Shown: positions 1 through 8,755 of the stretch, piece after piece
Position numbering within the stretch: position 1 is the stretch's first letter
Layout: each line of letters begins with the position of its first letter
NCBI RefSeq assembly: GCF_029910215.1
Contig: NZ_CP110396.1
Location: forward strand, 3,224,001-3,288,000
DNA from: Paraburkholderia sp. D15
Lineage (GTDB): Bacteria > Pseudomonadota > Gammaproteobacteria > Burkholderiales > Burkholderiaceae
Direction: 5' to 3'
Length of the DNA: 64,000 bases
Made by a program: the position numbers and the translations under genes
Notes under the pieces: model-generated
What the model was told of the DNA's origin: nothing
The model's database searches: none
Seen by the model: the letters and a program-made list of their open reading frames with translations, nothing else

Positions 1-123
1 TTAATCTCCCAAATCTCAACACACCACGTCCAACCTTTACGCCCCTGTCACGGCGGCCCATAATCCCCCAGGTGCTTTCACGCTGAACGCTTCAGCGAAC
101 CCACCCCGACAGCCACCCGCCCC

Positions 124-1455
124 GTGCTGAAAACCGCCCGCTTTTTCGACCTGCTACACATCCCCGGCTTCAAGCCGCTCGCCGCCGCCACCCTGATGCT
201 CGGCGTCGCCATGTCCTTCACCGCACCCTATCTGTCACTATTCGGCGTCGAACGCGCCGGCATGACGCCGTTCCGTCTCGGCGTATTCATGACGCTGATC
301 GCCGCGAGCGGCGTGCTGGCCAGCACACTCGCGGGCCGCTGGAGCGACAGGAGCGGTCGTCACCGTCCGCTGCTGCTGGCCGCGCTGGTGGCTGCCGCGC
401 TCGGCTATCTGTGTCTCTGCGTGGTTCGCGACTACCGCCTGCTGCTGATAGTCGGCATCGTCTTCATCGGCGCGGGCGGCTCGGCGATCTCGATGGTGTT
501 CTCGTTCAGCCGCGCCGCGTTACCCGTGCCCGACCCAGCGGAGCGCGTGTTCGCGAGCGCGACGTTGCGAACCATTCTGTCCGCCGCCTGGGTGTTCGGC
601 CCGTCGGTCGGTGCACTGGTGCTTGCCGGCGCCGGCTTCTATGGCCTGTTCCTGTTTGCGGCCGCCAGTTTCGGCGCGTGCGCGGCGATCGTCTGGCGCA
701 TGCGCGAGCCGCAAGGGCATCTCGGCGACCACACGGTGGAAGACACCGCGTCGGAACCCTCCGCATCGATCACCGTGCCGCCGCTCACCGCGCCCGGCGA
801 AGACGCGCACGAAACCTTGCCCGGCGTCGCATCGGCTAACGACATCACCCGCGCGGTGGCCGCGCTCACCTTGCTGGGTCTCGCCGCCAACGCGACCATG
901 ATCGTGCTGCCGCTCTACATCGTGCACGGGCTGAACGGCACGCACCTCGACGTATCGGTGATGCTCGGTCTCGGCGCGTTGACCGAGATCCCGATGATGC
1001 TCGCGCTCGGCGCGAAGTCGTCGACGTTGCACAAGCCGAACTGGCTCGCCGCCTGCGCGGCGGTGCACGCGGTGTACTTCGTCGCGATGTCGCTGGCGGG
1101 CGGCGTGCACGTGCTGATCCCGATGCAGATTCTCAACGCCTTCGTGGTCGCCGTGACCTCGTGCCTCGGCATGACCTATGTACAGGACCTGATGCCCGAC
1201 GCGCCCGGCCGCGCGACCGCGCTGTTCTTCAACGCGGCGCGGGTCGGGTCGATCCTCTCGGGCGTGCTGTCGGGCTTGCTGGTGCAAGCCTTCAGCTACC
1301 GCGGCACGTTCCTCTTCTGCGGTTTGCTGGCGTTGTGCGCGCTCGTGCTGTTCGCGGTGCCGGGCGATCGCTATCCGCTGATGTGGCGCGCGGTGAAGCG
1401 CTTCGCTCGCACGCAGTACGCAAAATTGCAGACGCGGCGCGATACACGCGTGTAA
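124..1455 (+). CDS. MFS transporter, probable sugar efflux (SET-like)
   Basis: Predicted 443-residue inner-membrane carrier of the major facilitator superfamily. The sequence shows about 12 hydrophobic segments in two halves separated by a hydrophilic, Thr/Pro/Glu-rich loop at roughly residues 195-245. The first cytoplasmic loop carries the MFS signature GRWSDRSGRHR near residue 75. The N-terminal half resembles the SetA/SotB sugar-efflux group, which exports sugars or sugar analogues by proton antiport; the actual substrate cannot be read from sequence. The start is GTG at 124; no upstream ATG is available in frame, although internal Met codons near residue 25 are possible. Nothing else precedes it in the window, so operon membership on the left is unknown. 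Family assignment is firm, substrate is not. Confidence 0.85.
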   Translation: MLKTARFFDLLHIPGFKPLAAATLMLGVAMSFTAPYLSLFGVERAGMTPFRLGVFMTLIAASGVLASTLAGRWSDRSGRHRPLLLAALVAAALGYLCLCVVRDYRLLLIVGIVFIGAGGSAISMVFSFSRAALPVPDPAERVFASATLRTILSAAWVFGPSVGALVLAGAGFYGLFLFAAASFGACAAIVWRMREPQGHLGDHTVEDTASEPSASITVPPLTAPGEDAHETLPGVASANDITRAVAALTLLGLAANATMIVLPLYIVHGLNGTHLDVSVMLGLGALTEIPMMLALGAKSSTLHKPNWLAACAAVHAVYFVAMSLAGGVHVLIPMQILNAFVVAVTSCLGMTYVQDLMPDAPGRATALFFNAARVGSILSGVLSGLLVQAFSYRGTFLFCGLLALCALVLFAVPGDRYPLMWRAVKRFARTQYAKLQTRRDTRV

Positions 1456-1586
1456 GAGGATCGTCAGCGAAATCGAAAATTCGGTGGGGACGTCGCCGGA
1501 CAAAACCTCGCGCGCGCAACTCGGGCGGAACTTTAAGACGCGCCAGACCTCTGCAAAGAAGCGTATCGTCGTTTGACGGCGGAATG

Positions 1587-1614
1587 CCGCAACCCGCAAC
1601 CCGCAACCCGCAAC
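1587..1614. repeat. 7-bp tandem repeat, four units
   Basis: Four perfect copies of ccgcaac lie in the leader between the MFS gene and the 6-phosphogluconate dehydrogenase gene, about 85-110 bp before the latter's ATG. They are non-coding as annotated here. Such short arrays can vary by slippage; no regulatory role is visible. Confidence 0.8.
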
Positions 1615-1698
1615 GCAACGATCCTGGCAACAAACCAGACAAACCACATCGACGAATCAAATCGAGCAGCGCAACGAACGCACTTTCCGGAGCGAGAT

Positions 1699-2736
1699 AT
1701 GCAGCTAGGCATGATTGGATTGGGACGCATGGGCGCCGACATGGTGCGACGCCTGACGAAGGGCGGTCAGCAATGTATCGCCTACGACGTGCAGGCCGCC
1801 GCGGTCGACAAGCTGAAGCAGGAGGGCATCGCAGGCGCCACGACGCTGGAAGACCTCGTCGGGCAATTGCAGAAACCGCGCGCGGTCTGGCTGATGGTGC
1901 CGGCCGCGGTCGTCGACTCGACGCTAGAGAAACTGCTGCCGCTGCTTGAACCCGGCGACATCGTCATCGACGGCGGCAACTCCTACTATCACGACGACAT
2001 CCGTCGCGGCGCCGAACTCGGCGCGCGCAAGCTGCACTATGTGGACGTCGGCACGAGCGGCGGCGTCGCGGGTCGCGAGCGCGGCTACTGTCTGATGATC
2101 GGCGGCGAGCCGGAGATCGTGAAGCATCTCGAACCGGTCTTCGCGGCGCTCGCGCCGGGCGTGGGCACAGCGCCGGCCACACCGGGCCGAACGCCGGGCG
2201 CGAGCACCGCGGAGCAGGGCTTCCTGCATTGCGGACCGCAAGGCGCGGGGCACTTCGTGAAGATGGTGCACAACGGCATCGAGTACGGCATCATGGCCGC
2301 GTATGCCGAAGGCCTGAACATCCTGCATCACGCCGACGCCGGCAAACACGCGCGCGAGATCGACGCGGAGACCACGCCGCTGCGCCGTCCCGAGTTGTAT
2401 CAGTACGACCTGAACCTGGCCGAAGTCACCGAGGTCTGGCGACGCGGCAGCGTGATCGGCTCGTGGCTGCTCGATCTGATCGCGGGCTCGCTCGTCAGCG
2501 ACGTCGAATTGAAGAACTACGCGGGCCGCGTATCGGATTCGGGCGAGGGCCGCTGGACGGTCACCGCCGCGATCGACGAAGGCGTGCCCACGCCGGTGCT
2601 GAGCGCGGCGCTGTTCGCCCGCTTCAGCTCGCGCGGCGAGGCGGACTTCGCGAACCGCGTGCTGTCGGCCATGCGCAACGATTTCGGCGGTCACGTCGAA
2701 AAAGCCGCCACGCCGCCGGCCGGCCAGAAAAGTTGA
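1699..2736 (+). CDS. gnd: 6-phosphogluconate dehydrogenase (decarboxylating), short YqeC/GndA-type
   Basis: A 345-residue cytoplasmic enzyme that oxidises and decarboxylates 6-phosphogluconate to ribulose 5-phosphate. The N-terminus has the dinucleotide-binding motif GLGRMG (residues 7-12), and the substrate/catalytic segment HFVKMVHNGIEYG lies near residues 184-196. At about 345 residues it belongs to the short, often NAD-preferring class rather than the 470-residue class. ATG 1699 is chosen because the protein begins exactly at the conserved Rossmann strand; the frame is open further upstream, but that extension runs through the 7-bp repeat and lacks family similarity. A HAD hydrolase gene follows 14 bp downstream, so the two are probably cotranscribed. 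Its product feeds the same pentose-phosphate pool used by the phosphoketolase encoded nearby. Confidence 0.9.
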   Translation: MQLGMIGLGRMGADMVRRLTKGGQQCIAYDVQAAAVDKLKQEGIAGATTLEDLVGQLQKPRAVWLMVPAAVVDSTLEKLLPLLEPGDIVIDGGNSYYHDDIRRGAELGARKLHYVDVGTSGGVAGRERGYCLMIGGEPEIVKHLEPVFAALAPGVGTAPATPGRTPGASTAEQGFLHCGPQGAGHFVKMVHNGIEYGIMAAYAEGLNILHHADAGKHAREIDAETTPLRRPELYQYDLNLAEVTEVWRRGSVIGSWLLDLIAGSLVSDVELKNYAGRVSDSGEGRWTVTAAIDEGVPTPVLSAALFARFSSRGEADFANRVLSAMRNDFGGHVEKAATPPAGQKS

Positions 2737-2750
2737 GCCACGGAGCCGCG

Positions 2751-3446
2751 ATGCCAGCCGACACTCAAACGAAACCGCACGACGTCGTATTCCTGTTCGA
2801 CTGCGATAACACCCTGCTGGACAACGACCACGTGCTGGCTGATCTGCGCGCGCACATGCTGAAGTCGTTCGGCACGGAAAACAGCGCGCGGTATTGGGCG
2901 ATCTTCGAGCAGTTGCGTGCGGAGCTCGGGTACGCCGACTACCTGGGCGCATTGCAGCGTTACCGGCTCGAACATCCGCGCGATACGCATCTGTTGCTGA
3001 TGTCGTCGTTCCTGATCGACTATCCGTTTTCCAACCGGCTTTTTCCGGGTGCGCTGGACGCGTTGCGGCACGTGGCGCAACGCGGGCCGACGGTGATCCT
3101 TTCCGATGGCGACGTGGTGTTCCAGCCGCGCAAGCTTGCGCGTTCCGGTCTATGGGACGAGGTCGAAGGGCGCGTGCTGATCTACATCCACAAGGAACAG
3201 ATGCTCGATCAGGTGATGGAGTGTTATCCCGCGCGCCACTACGTGATGGTCGACGACAAGCTGCGCATTCTCACCGCGATGAAGAAAGCGTGGGGCGACA
3301 AACTGACCACCGTGTTCCCGCGTCAGGGACATTACGCGTTCGATCCGAAGGAGATCGCGAGCAATCCACCGGCCGATGTGAGCATCGAGCGGATCGGCGA
3401 GCTGGCGGAGATCGATCTGGACAGTCTGTCGGGTGCGAGGGCGTGA
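2751..3446 (+). CDS. HAD-superfamily phosphatase
   Basis: A 231-residue haloacid-dehalogenase-type hydrolase. Motif I is FDCDNTLLDND with the nucleophile Asp17 and acid Asp19. Motif II is the LSDGD strand near residue 122, a Lys-containing segment follows, and motif IV is MVDDK near residue 165. An alpha-helical cap lies between motifs I and II. The family dephosphorylates small phosphorylated metabolites; the substrate is unknown. It starts 14 bp after the 6-phosphogluconate dehydrogenase stop and is likely translated from the same transcript, which suggests but does not prove a sugar-phosphate substrate. It ends just before a strong stem-loop that separates it from the convergent ankyrin gene. 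Confidence 0.85.
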   Translation: MPADTQTKPHDVVFLFDCDNTLLDNDHVLADLRAHMLKSFGTENSARYWAIFEQLRAELGYADYLGALQRYRLEHPRDTHLLLMSSFLIDYPFSNRLFPGALDALRHVAQRGPTVILSDGDVVFQPRKLARSGLWDEVEGRVLIYIHKEQMLDQVMECYPARHYVMVDDKLRILTAMKKAWGDKLTTVFPRQGHYAFDPKEIASNPPADVSIERIGELAEIDLDSLSGARA

Positions 3447-3465
3447 GCGAAACCGTTTGATCGAA

Positions 3466-3499
3466 GCTGACGCGCCCGGCTCGCGCCGGACGTGTCAGC
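3466..3499. terminator. Bidirectional stem-loop between convergent genes
   Basis: Arms at 3466-3480 and 3485-3499 pair at 13 of 15 positions around a 4-nt loop (tcgc). It sits between the HAD gene (ends 3446) and the convergent ankyrin gene (ends 3514). There is no long T-run, so termination is inferred from position and stem strength. Confidence 0.65.
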
Positions 3500-3513
3500 G
3501 CCGACCGCCAACT

Positions 3514-4050
3514 TCAATCACCGAGCGCCTTCAACCTCGCCTGCGCGTCGCCCGCACCCATGCGGCCAGCCGCATCGAGCGCGCTCACGCCGTTCGCATC
3601 ACGCGCCTGCGGGTTCGCACCGTGCGCGATCAACAGATCCATGATCGCCGTGCGGTTGAACATCGCGGCAATCATCAACGCGGTGCGGCCGTCCGGCGAC
3701 GCACCTTCCACGTCCGCGCCATGCGCGAGCAGGGTCTCGATCACCGCGTCGAAACCCTTGAACGCGGCGCCTGCGATCGGCGTCTGGCCGTTATCGTTGC
3801 GCAGGTTCGGATCGGCGCCGCGTTCCAGCAGCGTACGTACGGCATCTACATGACCGTGGTAGCTCGCGAGCATCACGAGGCTGTCGCCTTTGTCGTTGCG
3901 CAGATTCGGCGGCACGCCTTTTTCGATGACGGCCGCGAGCATCGCGGCGTCGCCGCGCCGCGCGAGGTCGAACACCTGTTGCGCGAGTTCGAGCAGTTCG
4001 GGATCGATCTGTGGGGCGGAGGAAGGCGAAGGGGCGGTGGGGGCAGTCAA
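3514..4050 (-). CDS. Ankyrin-repeat protein
   Basis: A 178-residue protein made almost entirely of ankyrin repeats. At least four are visible from residue about 25 to 170, each with variants of the G-TPL-AA--G and LL--GADPN consensus (for example LLERGADPNLRNDNGQTPI and LLAHGADVEGASPDGRTAL). A short Pro/Ser-rich N-terminus precedes them and no signal peptide or membrane span is present. Ankyrin repeats bind other proteins; small bacterial members of this size are usually cytoplasmic or periplasmic with unknown partners, some linked to catalase or oxidative-stress defence. Nothing in the neighbourhood identifies the partner. Confidence 0.85.
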   Translation of the reverse strand: MTAPTAPSPSSAPQIDPELLELAQQVFDLARRGDAAMLAAVIEKGVPPNLRNDKGDSLVMLASYHGHVDAVRTLLERGADPNLRNDNGQTPIAGAAFKGFDAVIETLLAHGADVEGASPDGRTALMIAAMFNRTAIMDLLIAHGANPQARDANGVSALDAAGRMGAGDAQARLKALGD

Positions 4051-4190
4051 GGATAGCTCCGTGCAAGGACGTTAGAACATGGGTCGTGCGCGCCATCGCA
4101 TGTCGCGATACGGCGCGTCCAGCATACCCAATTCGAGCAGGATCCGTGCCGCACGCCAACCGTCGTGCGGCGTCTGCTGGCCGGTGACGG

Positions 4191-4316
4191 TCAGCCCAGA
4201 TGAAACAGCTTGATCAGCAAACCGAACACGCCGATCAGCACGGCGACGCCCGCGAACAGCAGTACGAGTGACAGAAGGAGAATCAGGGGCGCCTTGAAGC
4301 GGCTGGGTGTCGACAT
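4191..4316 (-). CDS. Small hydrophobic membrane protein (41 aa)
   Basis: A 41-residue open frame starting with MSTPSRFK and followed by one long hydrophobic stretch (residues 9-36) that could form one or two close membrane segments, ending LIKLFHLG. The positively charged N-terminus followed by a hydrophobic helix is what a genuine small inner-membrane protein looks like. I do not recognise a family. It lies about 140 bp upstream of the ankyrin gene on the same strand. Expression is not demonstrated; the main support is the composition of the encoded peptide. Confidence 0.5.
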   Translation of the reverse strand: MSTPSRFKAPLILLLSLVLLFAGVAVLIGVFGLLIKLFHLG

Positions 4317-4659
4317 GATGGCCGTGATGGATGAGGTGGGAGGGCCGCAACGCACAACGCGCGAATCGCGCGGTGCCGATGCGCGTCGAGCATAAGCCGG
4401 TTCGCTTAACCCGGCCTTAAAGTCTAGCGCGGCAGGTCGTGGTTTCGCGGGGTGAGGCGCGCTGTAAGGTCGCTCAGCCCGGCAAACCCGATCCAGATCA
4501 ACCCTTGTGTCGATTGTCCGGCGTTTGCATCGAACCATGCCGCCCGCAGTCTGTCACAACCCGGTGCTATCTTCGAACCGGTCGATCCCACCGCTTCACC
4601 ATCATCATCGCCGCCGCATCCGCTAACCTGCCTGACAGTCCTTTCCAAGGAGTGACGCC
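4317..4659 (+). promoter_or_regulatory. Leader region of phosphoketolase with FNR-like site
   Basis: This 343-bp gap separates the small membrane-protein gene (minus) from phosphoketolase (plus). At 4488-4501 the sequence CCGATCCAGATCAA matches 8 of 10 fixed positions of the FNR/ANR box TTGAT-N4-ATCAA, with one half perfect. A Shine-Dalgarno-like AAGGAG occurs at about 4648-4653, before ATG 4660. No other motif was recognised. Confidence 0.4.
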
Positions 4660-7053
4660 ATGGCCGAAGCAACTTCCCGCGCGACCCCGCCTTCTGTTCT
4701 GGACCCCGACACGCTGCGCAAGATGGACCGCTACTGGCGCGCCTGCAACTATCTATCGGCCGGCATGATCTATCTGCGCGACAACCCGCTGTTGCGCGAA
4801 CCGCTCAAACCCGAGCACATCAAGAACCGCCTGCTCGGCCACTGGGGCTCGGACCCGGGGCAAAGCTTCCTGCTGGTTCATCTGAACCGCGTGATCAAAC
4901 AGCTCGACCTGAACGTGATCTACGTCGCAGGTCCAGGGCACGGCGCGCCGGCCACGCTCGCGCATGGCTACCTCGAAGGCCATTACTCGGAAATCTATCC
5001 GGACCGCAGCGAGGACGAGGCGGGCATGCGGCGCTTCTTCCGGCAATTCTCGTTTCCGGGCGGCATCGGTTCGCACTGCACGCCGGAGACGCCGGGCTCG
5101 ATCCACGAAGGCGGCGAACTCGGCTACAGCCTGTCGCACGGTTACGGCGCCGCGTTCGACAACCCGGACCTGATCGTCGCGGTGATGATCGGCGACGGCG
5201 AAGCGGAGACCGGACCGCTCGCCACCTCGTGGCATTCGAACAAATTCCTCAATCCGGTGCGCGACGGCGCGGTGCTGCCGATCCTGCATCTGAACGGCTA
5301 CAAGATCGCCAATCCGACCATCCTCGCGCGCATTCCGCGTGACGAACTCGAAGCGCTGCTGACCGGCTACGGCCACAAACCGTATTTCGTGGAAGGCGAC
5401 GATCCCGACACCATGCATCAGCAGATGGCCGCGACGCTCGACCAGTGCATCGGCGAAATCCGCGCCATTCAGCAGCGCTCGCGCGAACACAACGACCCGA
5501 CCCGGCCGCGCTGGCCGATGATCGTGCTGCGTTCGCCGAAAGGCTGGACCGGTCCGAAGGAAGTGGACGGTCACAAGGTGGAAGGGTCGTGGCGCGCGCA
5601 CCAGGTGCCGGTGCTCGACCCGGCGACCAACGGCAAGAGCCTGAAACTGGTCGAACACTGGCTGCGCAGTTACGAGCCCGAGTCGTTGTTCGACGCATCC
5701 GGACGTCTGGTCGAGGAACTGCGCGAACTCGCGCCCGAAGGCGCGCGCCGCATCAGCGCGAATCCGCACGCGAACGGCGGCCTGCTGTGCAAGACGCTGG
5801 AAATGCCGCCGTTCCGCGACTACGCGGTGGCGGTGAAGAAACCCGCCGCATCGTACTCGTCGCCGACCGAAGCGCTCGGCGTGTTCCTGCGCGACGTGAT
5901 GCGCAACAACATGAGCAACTTCCGCGTGTTCGGTCCCGACGAAACCGCGAGCAACAAACTGACCGCGATCTACGATGCGTCCGAAAAAACCTGGCTCGCG
6001 CAAACGGAACCGGGCGATGCCGATGGCGGTGAGCTCGCGCCCGACGGCCGCGTGATGGAGATGCTGAGCGAGCACACGCTCGAAGGCTGGTTCGAAGGCT
6101 ATGTGCTCACCGGCCGCCACGGTCTCTTCCCGACCTACGAAGCGTTCGTCCACGTGATCGATTCGATGTTCAACCAGCACGCGAAATGGCTGGAAAAAGC
6201 GAAGCGCGATCTCGGCTGGCGGCAGCCGGTGCCGTCGATCAATCTGCTGATCACGTCGCTGGTCTGGCGTCAGGACCACAACGGTTTCACGCATCAGGAC
6301 CCGGGTTTTCTCGACGTGGTCACGAACAAGAGCCCGGACGTGGTGCGCATCTATTTGCCGCCGGACGCGAACTGTCTGCTGAGCGTCGCGGACCACTGCC
6401 TGCGTTCCCGCGACTACGTGAACGTGATCGTCGCGGACAAGCAGCCGCATCTGCAATATCTCGACATGGAGGCGGCGGTCATCCACTGCACGAAGGGCAT
6501 CGGCATCTGGGACTGGGCGTCGACCGATCAGGGCGTCGAACCCGATGTGGTGATGGCCTGCGCCGGCGACATCGCGACGATGGAAGCGCTCGCCGCCGTG
6601 CAGTTGCTGAAGGAGCGTTTCGCCGATCTGAAGATCCGCTTCGTCAATGTGGTCGATCTATTCCGTCTGATGCCGGAACACGCGCATCCGCACGGCCTGT
6701 CGAGTCGCGATTTCGATTCGCTGTTCACCACCAGCAAGCCGGTGATTTTCAATTTCCATTCGTACGCGTCGCTGGTGCACAAGCTGACCTATAACCGCAC
6801 CAATCACGAGAATCTGCACGTGCACGGCTATCACGAGAAGGGCAACATCAACACGCCGCTCGAACTGGCCATCATCAACCAGGTGGACCGCTTCTCGCTG
6901 GCCATCGACGTGATCGACCGCGTGCCGAAACTGCGTGGGGTCGGCGATCATGCGAAGGAATGGCTGCGTGGTCAGATCATCGAGCATCTGGCTTATGCGC
7001 ATGCCGAAGGGATCGACAAGGAAGAAATCCGCAACTGGACGTGGAAAGGCTGA
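4660..7053 (+). CDS. xfp: Phosphoketolase (xylulose-5-P / fructose-6-P)
   Basis: A 797-residue thiamine-diphosphate enzyme that splits xylulose 5-phosphate (and often fructose 6-phosphate) with phosphate to acetyl phosphate plus glyceraldehyde 3-phosphate (or erythrose 4-phosphate). Recognisable blocks are [19 protein letters not shown] near residue 90, the [17 protein letters not shown] stretch near 147, and the ThDP-binding [19 protein letters not shown] near 180; length is typical of the family. Acetate kinase begins 13 bp after the stop, so the acetyl phosphate can be converted directly to acetate and ATP. A good ribosome-binding site lies before ATG 4660. An imperfect FNR-type site upstream suggests possible oxygen-linked control. 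Confidence 0.95.
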   Translation: MAEATSRATPPSVLDPDTLRKMDRYWRACNYLSAGMIYLRDNPLLREPLKPEHIKNRLLGHWGSDPGQSFLLVHLNRVIKQLDLNVIYVAGPGHGAPATLAHGYLEGHYSEIYPDRSEDEAGMRRFFRQFSFPGGIGSHCTPETPGSIHEGGELGYSLSHGYGAAFDNPDLIVAVMIGDGEAETGPLATSWHSNKFLNPVRDGAVLPILHLNGYKIANPTILARIPRDELEALLTGYGHKPYFVEGDDPDTMHQQMAATLDQCIGEIRAIQQRSREHNDPTRPRWPMIVLRSPKGWTGPKEVDGHKVEGSWRAHQVPVLDPATNGKSLKLVEHWLRSYEPESLFDASGRLVEELRELAPEGARRISANPHANGGLLCKTLEMPPFRDYAVAVKKPAASYSSPTEALGVFLRDVMRNNMSNFRVFGPDETASNKLTAIYDASEKTWLAQTEPGDADGGELAPDGRVMEMLSEHTLEGWFEGYVLTGRHGLFPTYEAFVHVIDSMFNQHAKWLEKAKRDLGWRQPVPSINLLITSLVWRQDHNGFTHQDPGFLDVVTNKSPDVVRIYLPPDANCLLSVADHCLRSRDYVNVIVADKQPHLQYLDMEAAVIHCTKGIGIWDWASTDQGVEPDVVMACAGDIATMEALAAVQLLKERFADLKIRFVNVVDLFRLMPEHAHPHGLSSRDFDSLFTTSKPVIFNFHSYASLVHKLTYNRTNHENLHVHGYHEKGNINTPLELAIINQVDRFSLAIDVIDRVPKLRGVGDHAKEWLRGQIIEHLAYAHAEGIDKEEIRNWTWKG

Positions 7054-7066
7054 GCGAGGCGTGGCC

Positions 7067-8281
7067 ATGCAGATTCGGGAATCCACCGCGAGCGGTGACG
7101 GTGATGGTGACGGTGACGACGATGTCGAAGGCGGCGTGCCGACCATACTCGTGCTCAATAGCGGCTCGTCGTCGCTGAAATTCGGTTTGTTCACGCATGC
7201 GGGCGGCGACGAAGCGTTGCTGCTCGAAGGCAGCGCGGAAGGGATCGGCCGTCACGACGGCAGTTTGCGGATCAAGTCGCCTGACGGCCGCGTGCTGGTG
7301 CAGCAGGACCAGCTGCTCGAAACGCAGACCGAGGCGTTGCAGAAACTCGCCGGCGTGCTCGCGCATCAGAAGTACGGCCGGCCGTCGGCGGTCGGGCATC
7401 GCGTGGTGCATGGCGGCCCGCATCTGCGCAAGCATCAGCGTTTGACGCCCGCCGTGCGGCAACGTCTGCAGGATGCGGTGCATTTCGCGCCGCTGCATAT
7501 TCCACCGGCGCTGGCGTTGATCGACGAGGCGGCGAAGATTTTCGGCGATGCGCAACATTTCGCGTGTTTCGATACGGCGTTCCATGCAACGATGCCGCCG
7601 CTCGCGGCGCAGTTGCCGTTACCGCGCCGCTACGTGAAGTCGGGCGTCATACGCTATGGCTTTCATGGGCTGTCGTACGAATCGCTGGTCACGCAACTCG
7701 GCGCCGCGTTGCCGCCGCGCGCGGTGTTCGCGCATCTCGGCAACGGCTCCAGCGTGTGCGCGTTGCGCGACGGCCAATCGGTCGATACGTCGATGGGTTT
7801 GACGCCGACCGGTGGCGTGCCGATGGGCACGCGCAGCGGCGATCTCGATCCGGGCGTGCTGCTGTATCTGATGCGCGTCGAAAAACTCGATGCCGCCGCG
7901 CTGGAGACGCTGCTGAATCGCCACAGCGGCCTCGCCGGTTATAGCGATGGCGAAAGCGACATGCAGGCGCTCGAACGGCGTGCCGCGGCCGGCGACGCGA
8001 ACGCGTCGCTCGCACTCGATGCGTTTGCGACAGCGGTGCGTAAAACCATCGGCGGATACGCGGCGCTGCTTGGCGGGATCGACCTGCTGGTGTTCACCGG
8101 CGGGATCGGCGAACACAGCGCGGAAATCCGTCGCCGCGTGTGCGACGGTCTCGCGTTCATGGGGTTGGTGGAAAGCGATCCGGCGGGCAAGGTGAGGGCG
8201 ATTCACACCGAGGAGGAAAAGCAGATCGCGAGGCATTGCCGTACGCTGCTGGCCGCGCAAGGGCCGACCGGTACGCGTTGA
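7067..8281 (+). CDS. ackA: Acetate kinase
   Basis: A 404-residue cytoplasmic kinase that interconverts acetyl phosphate and ADP with acetate and ATP. Signature motifs are LVLNSGSSSLKFGLF (about residues 25-40), GHRVVHGG, the FDTAFHATMP catalytic region, HLGNGSSVCA, TPTGGVPMGTRSGDLDPG and FTGGIGEHS. Compared with usual family members there is an N-terminal extension of about 24 residues rich in Gly-Asp, encoded by four 6-bp repeats at 7094-7117. A GTG at 7061 is an alternative start just upstream of ATG 7067. The gene follows phosphoketolase by 13 bp, forming a two-gene operon for substrate-level phosphorylation, and it converges on the BON-domain gene with only 2 bp between stops. Confidence 0.95.
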   Translation: MQIRESTASGDGDGDGDDDVEGGVPTILVLNSGSSSLKFGLFTHAGGDEALLLEGSAEGIGRHDGSLRIKSPDGRVLVQQDQLLETQTEALQKLAGVLAHQKYGRPSAVGHRVVHGGPHLRKHQRLTPAVRQRLQDAVHFAPLHIPPALALIDEAAKIFGDAQHFACFDTAFHATMPPLAAQLPLPRRYVKSGVIRYGFHGLSYESLVTQLGAALPPRAVFAHLGNGSSVCALRDGQSVDTSMGLTPTGGVPMGTRSGDLDPGVLLYLMRVEKLDAAALETLLNRHSGLAGYSDGESDMQALERRAAAGDANASLALDAFATAVRKTIGGYAALLGGIDLLVFTGGIGEHSAEIRRRVCDGLAFMGLVESDPAGKVRAIHTEEEKQIARHCRTLLAAQGPTGTR

Positions 8282-8283
8282 CG

Positions 8284-8550
8284 CTAGCGGTGCTTGACCG
8301 TCGTGCAATCGGTCACGCCGCTCACGCCGAACAGCCGCGTGACGTCTTCGAGTGCCGCGGCTTTCTGCTGATCGCGCTGCAGTTCGCCGTGCAGCGTGAT
8401 GCGGCCGTTGACGACCTTCACCGTGATGACGTGTTCGGGGATGGCGCTGTCCCACGCGAGACGGCGGGTCGCTTCGGCGGCGATCTTTGCGTCGTTTAGA
8501 CGCACGGTGGACATGTCTCCGGTGAACCCGGTGGTGCGTGCACTGGGCAT
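8284..8550 (-). CDS. BON-domain protein
   Basis: An 88-residue protein with a single BON domain (bacterial OsmY and nodulation), visible as the DAKIAAEATRRLAWDSAIP helix followed by the ITVKVVNGRITLHGEL strand pair and the terminal SGVTDCTTVK strand. BON domains bind membranes or lipids and occur in osmotic-shock proteins such as OsmY; this copy has no evident signal peptide, so its location is uncertain. ATG 8550 is preferred because GGAGG lies just upstream; a TTG start further out would add six residues. Its stop is 2 bp from the acetate kinase stop. Confidence 0.8.
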   Translation of the reverse strand: MPSARTTGFTGDMSTVRLNDAKIAAEATRRLAWDSAIPEHVITVKVVNGRITLHGELQRDQQKAAALEDVTRLFGVSGVTDCTTVKHR

Positions 8551-8698
8551 GGTTCCTCCATGGAGCAAATGCAGTAACGAAGCAGCGCAACGTCAGCGCG
8601 CATTCGACAACACTAGCAGATGCCCACGGTTTTGCATGGTTACCGCAATGTAATGCAATGCGGTGCAGCGCGCGGTGCGGTGTGCTGCGCCAGACCAG

Positions 8699-8728
8699 AC
8701 CACAACACACCACACCACACCACACCGC
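8699..8728. repeat. 5-bp accac-type tandem repeat
   Basis: A run of about five ccaca/caccac units lies between the BON-domain gene and dadA. It is simple-sequence DNA with no coding or regulatory interpretation. Confidence 0.6.
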
Positions 8729-8755
8729 TGCAAACACCGCCCCAACCCCACGCGA

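Noticed and set aside
4753..6486. 577-codon open frame antisense to phosphoketolase
   Set aside because: Its translation is Arg/His/Val-rich with no domain, as expected from an open antisense frame in GC-rich codon-biased DNA; phosphoketolase on the other strand is unambiguous.
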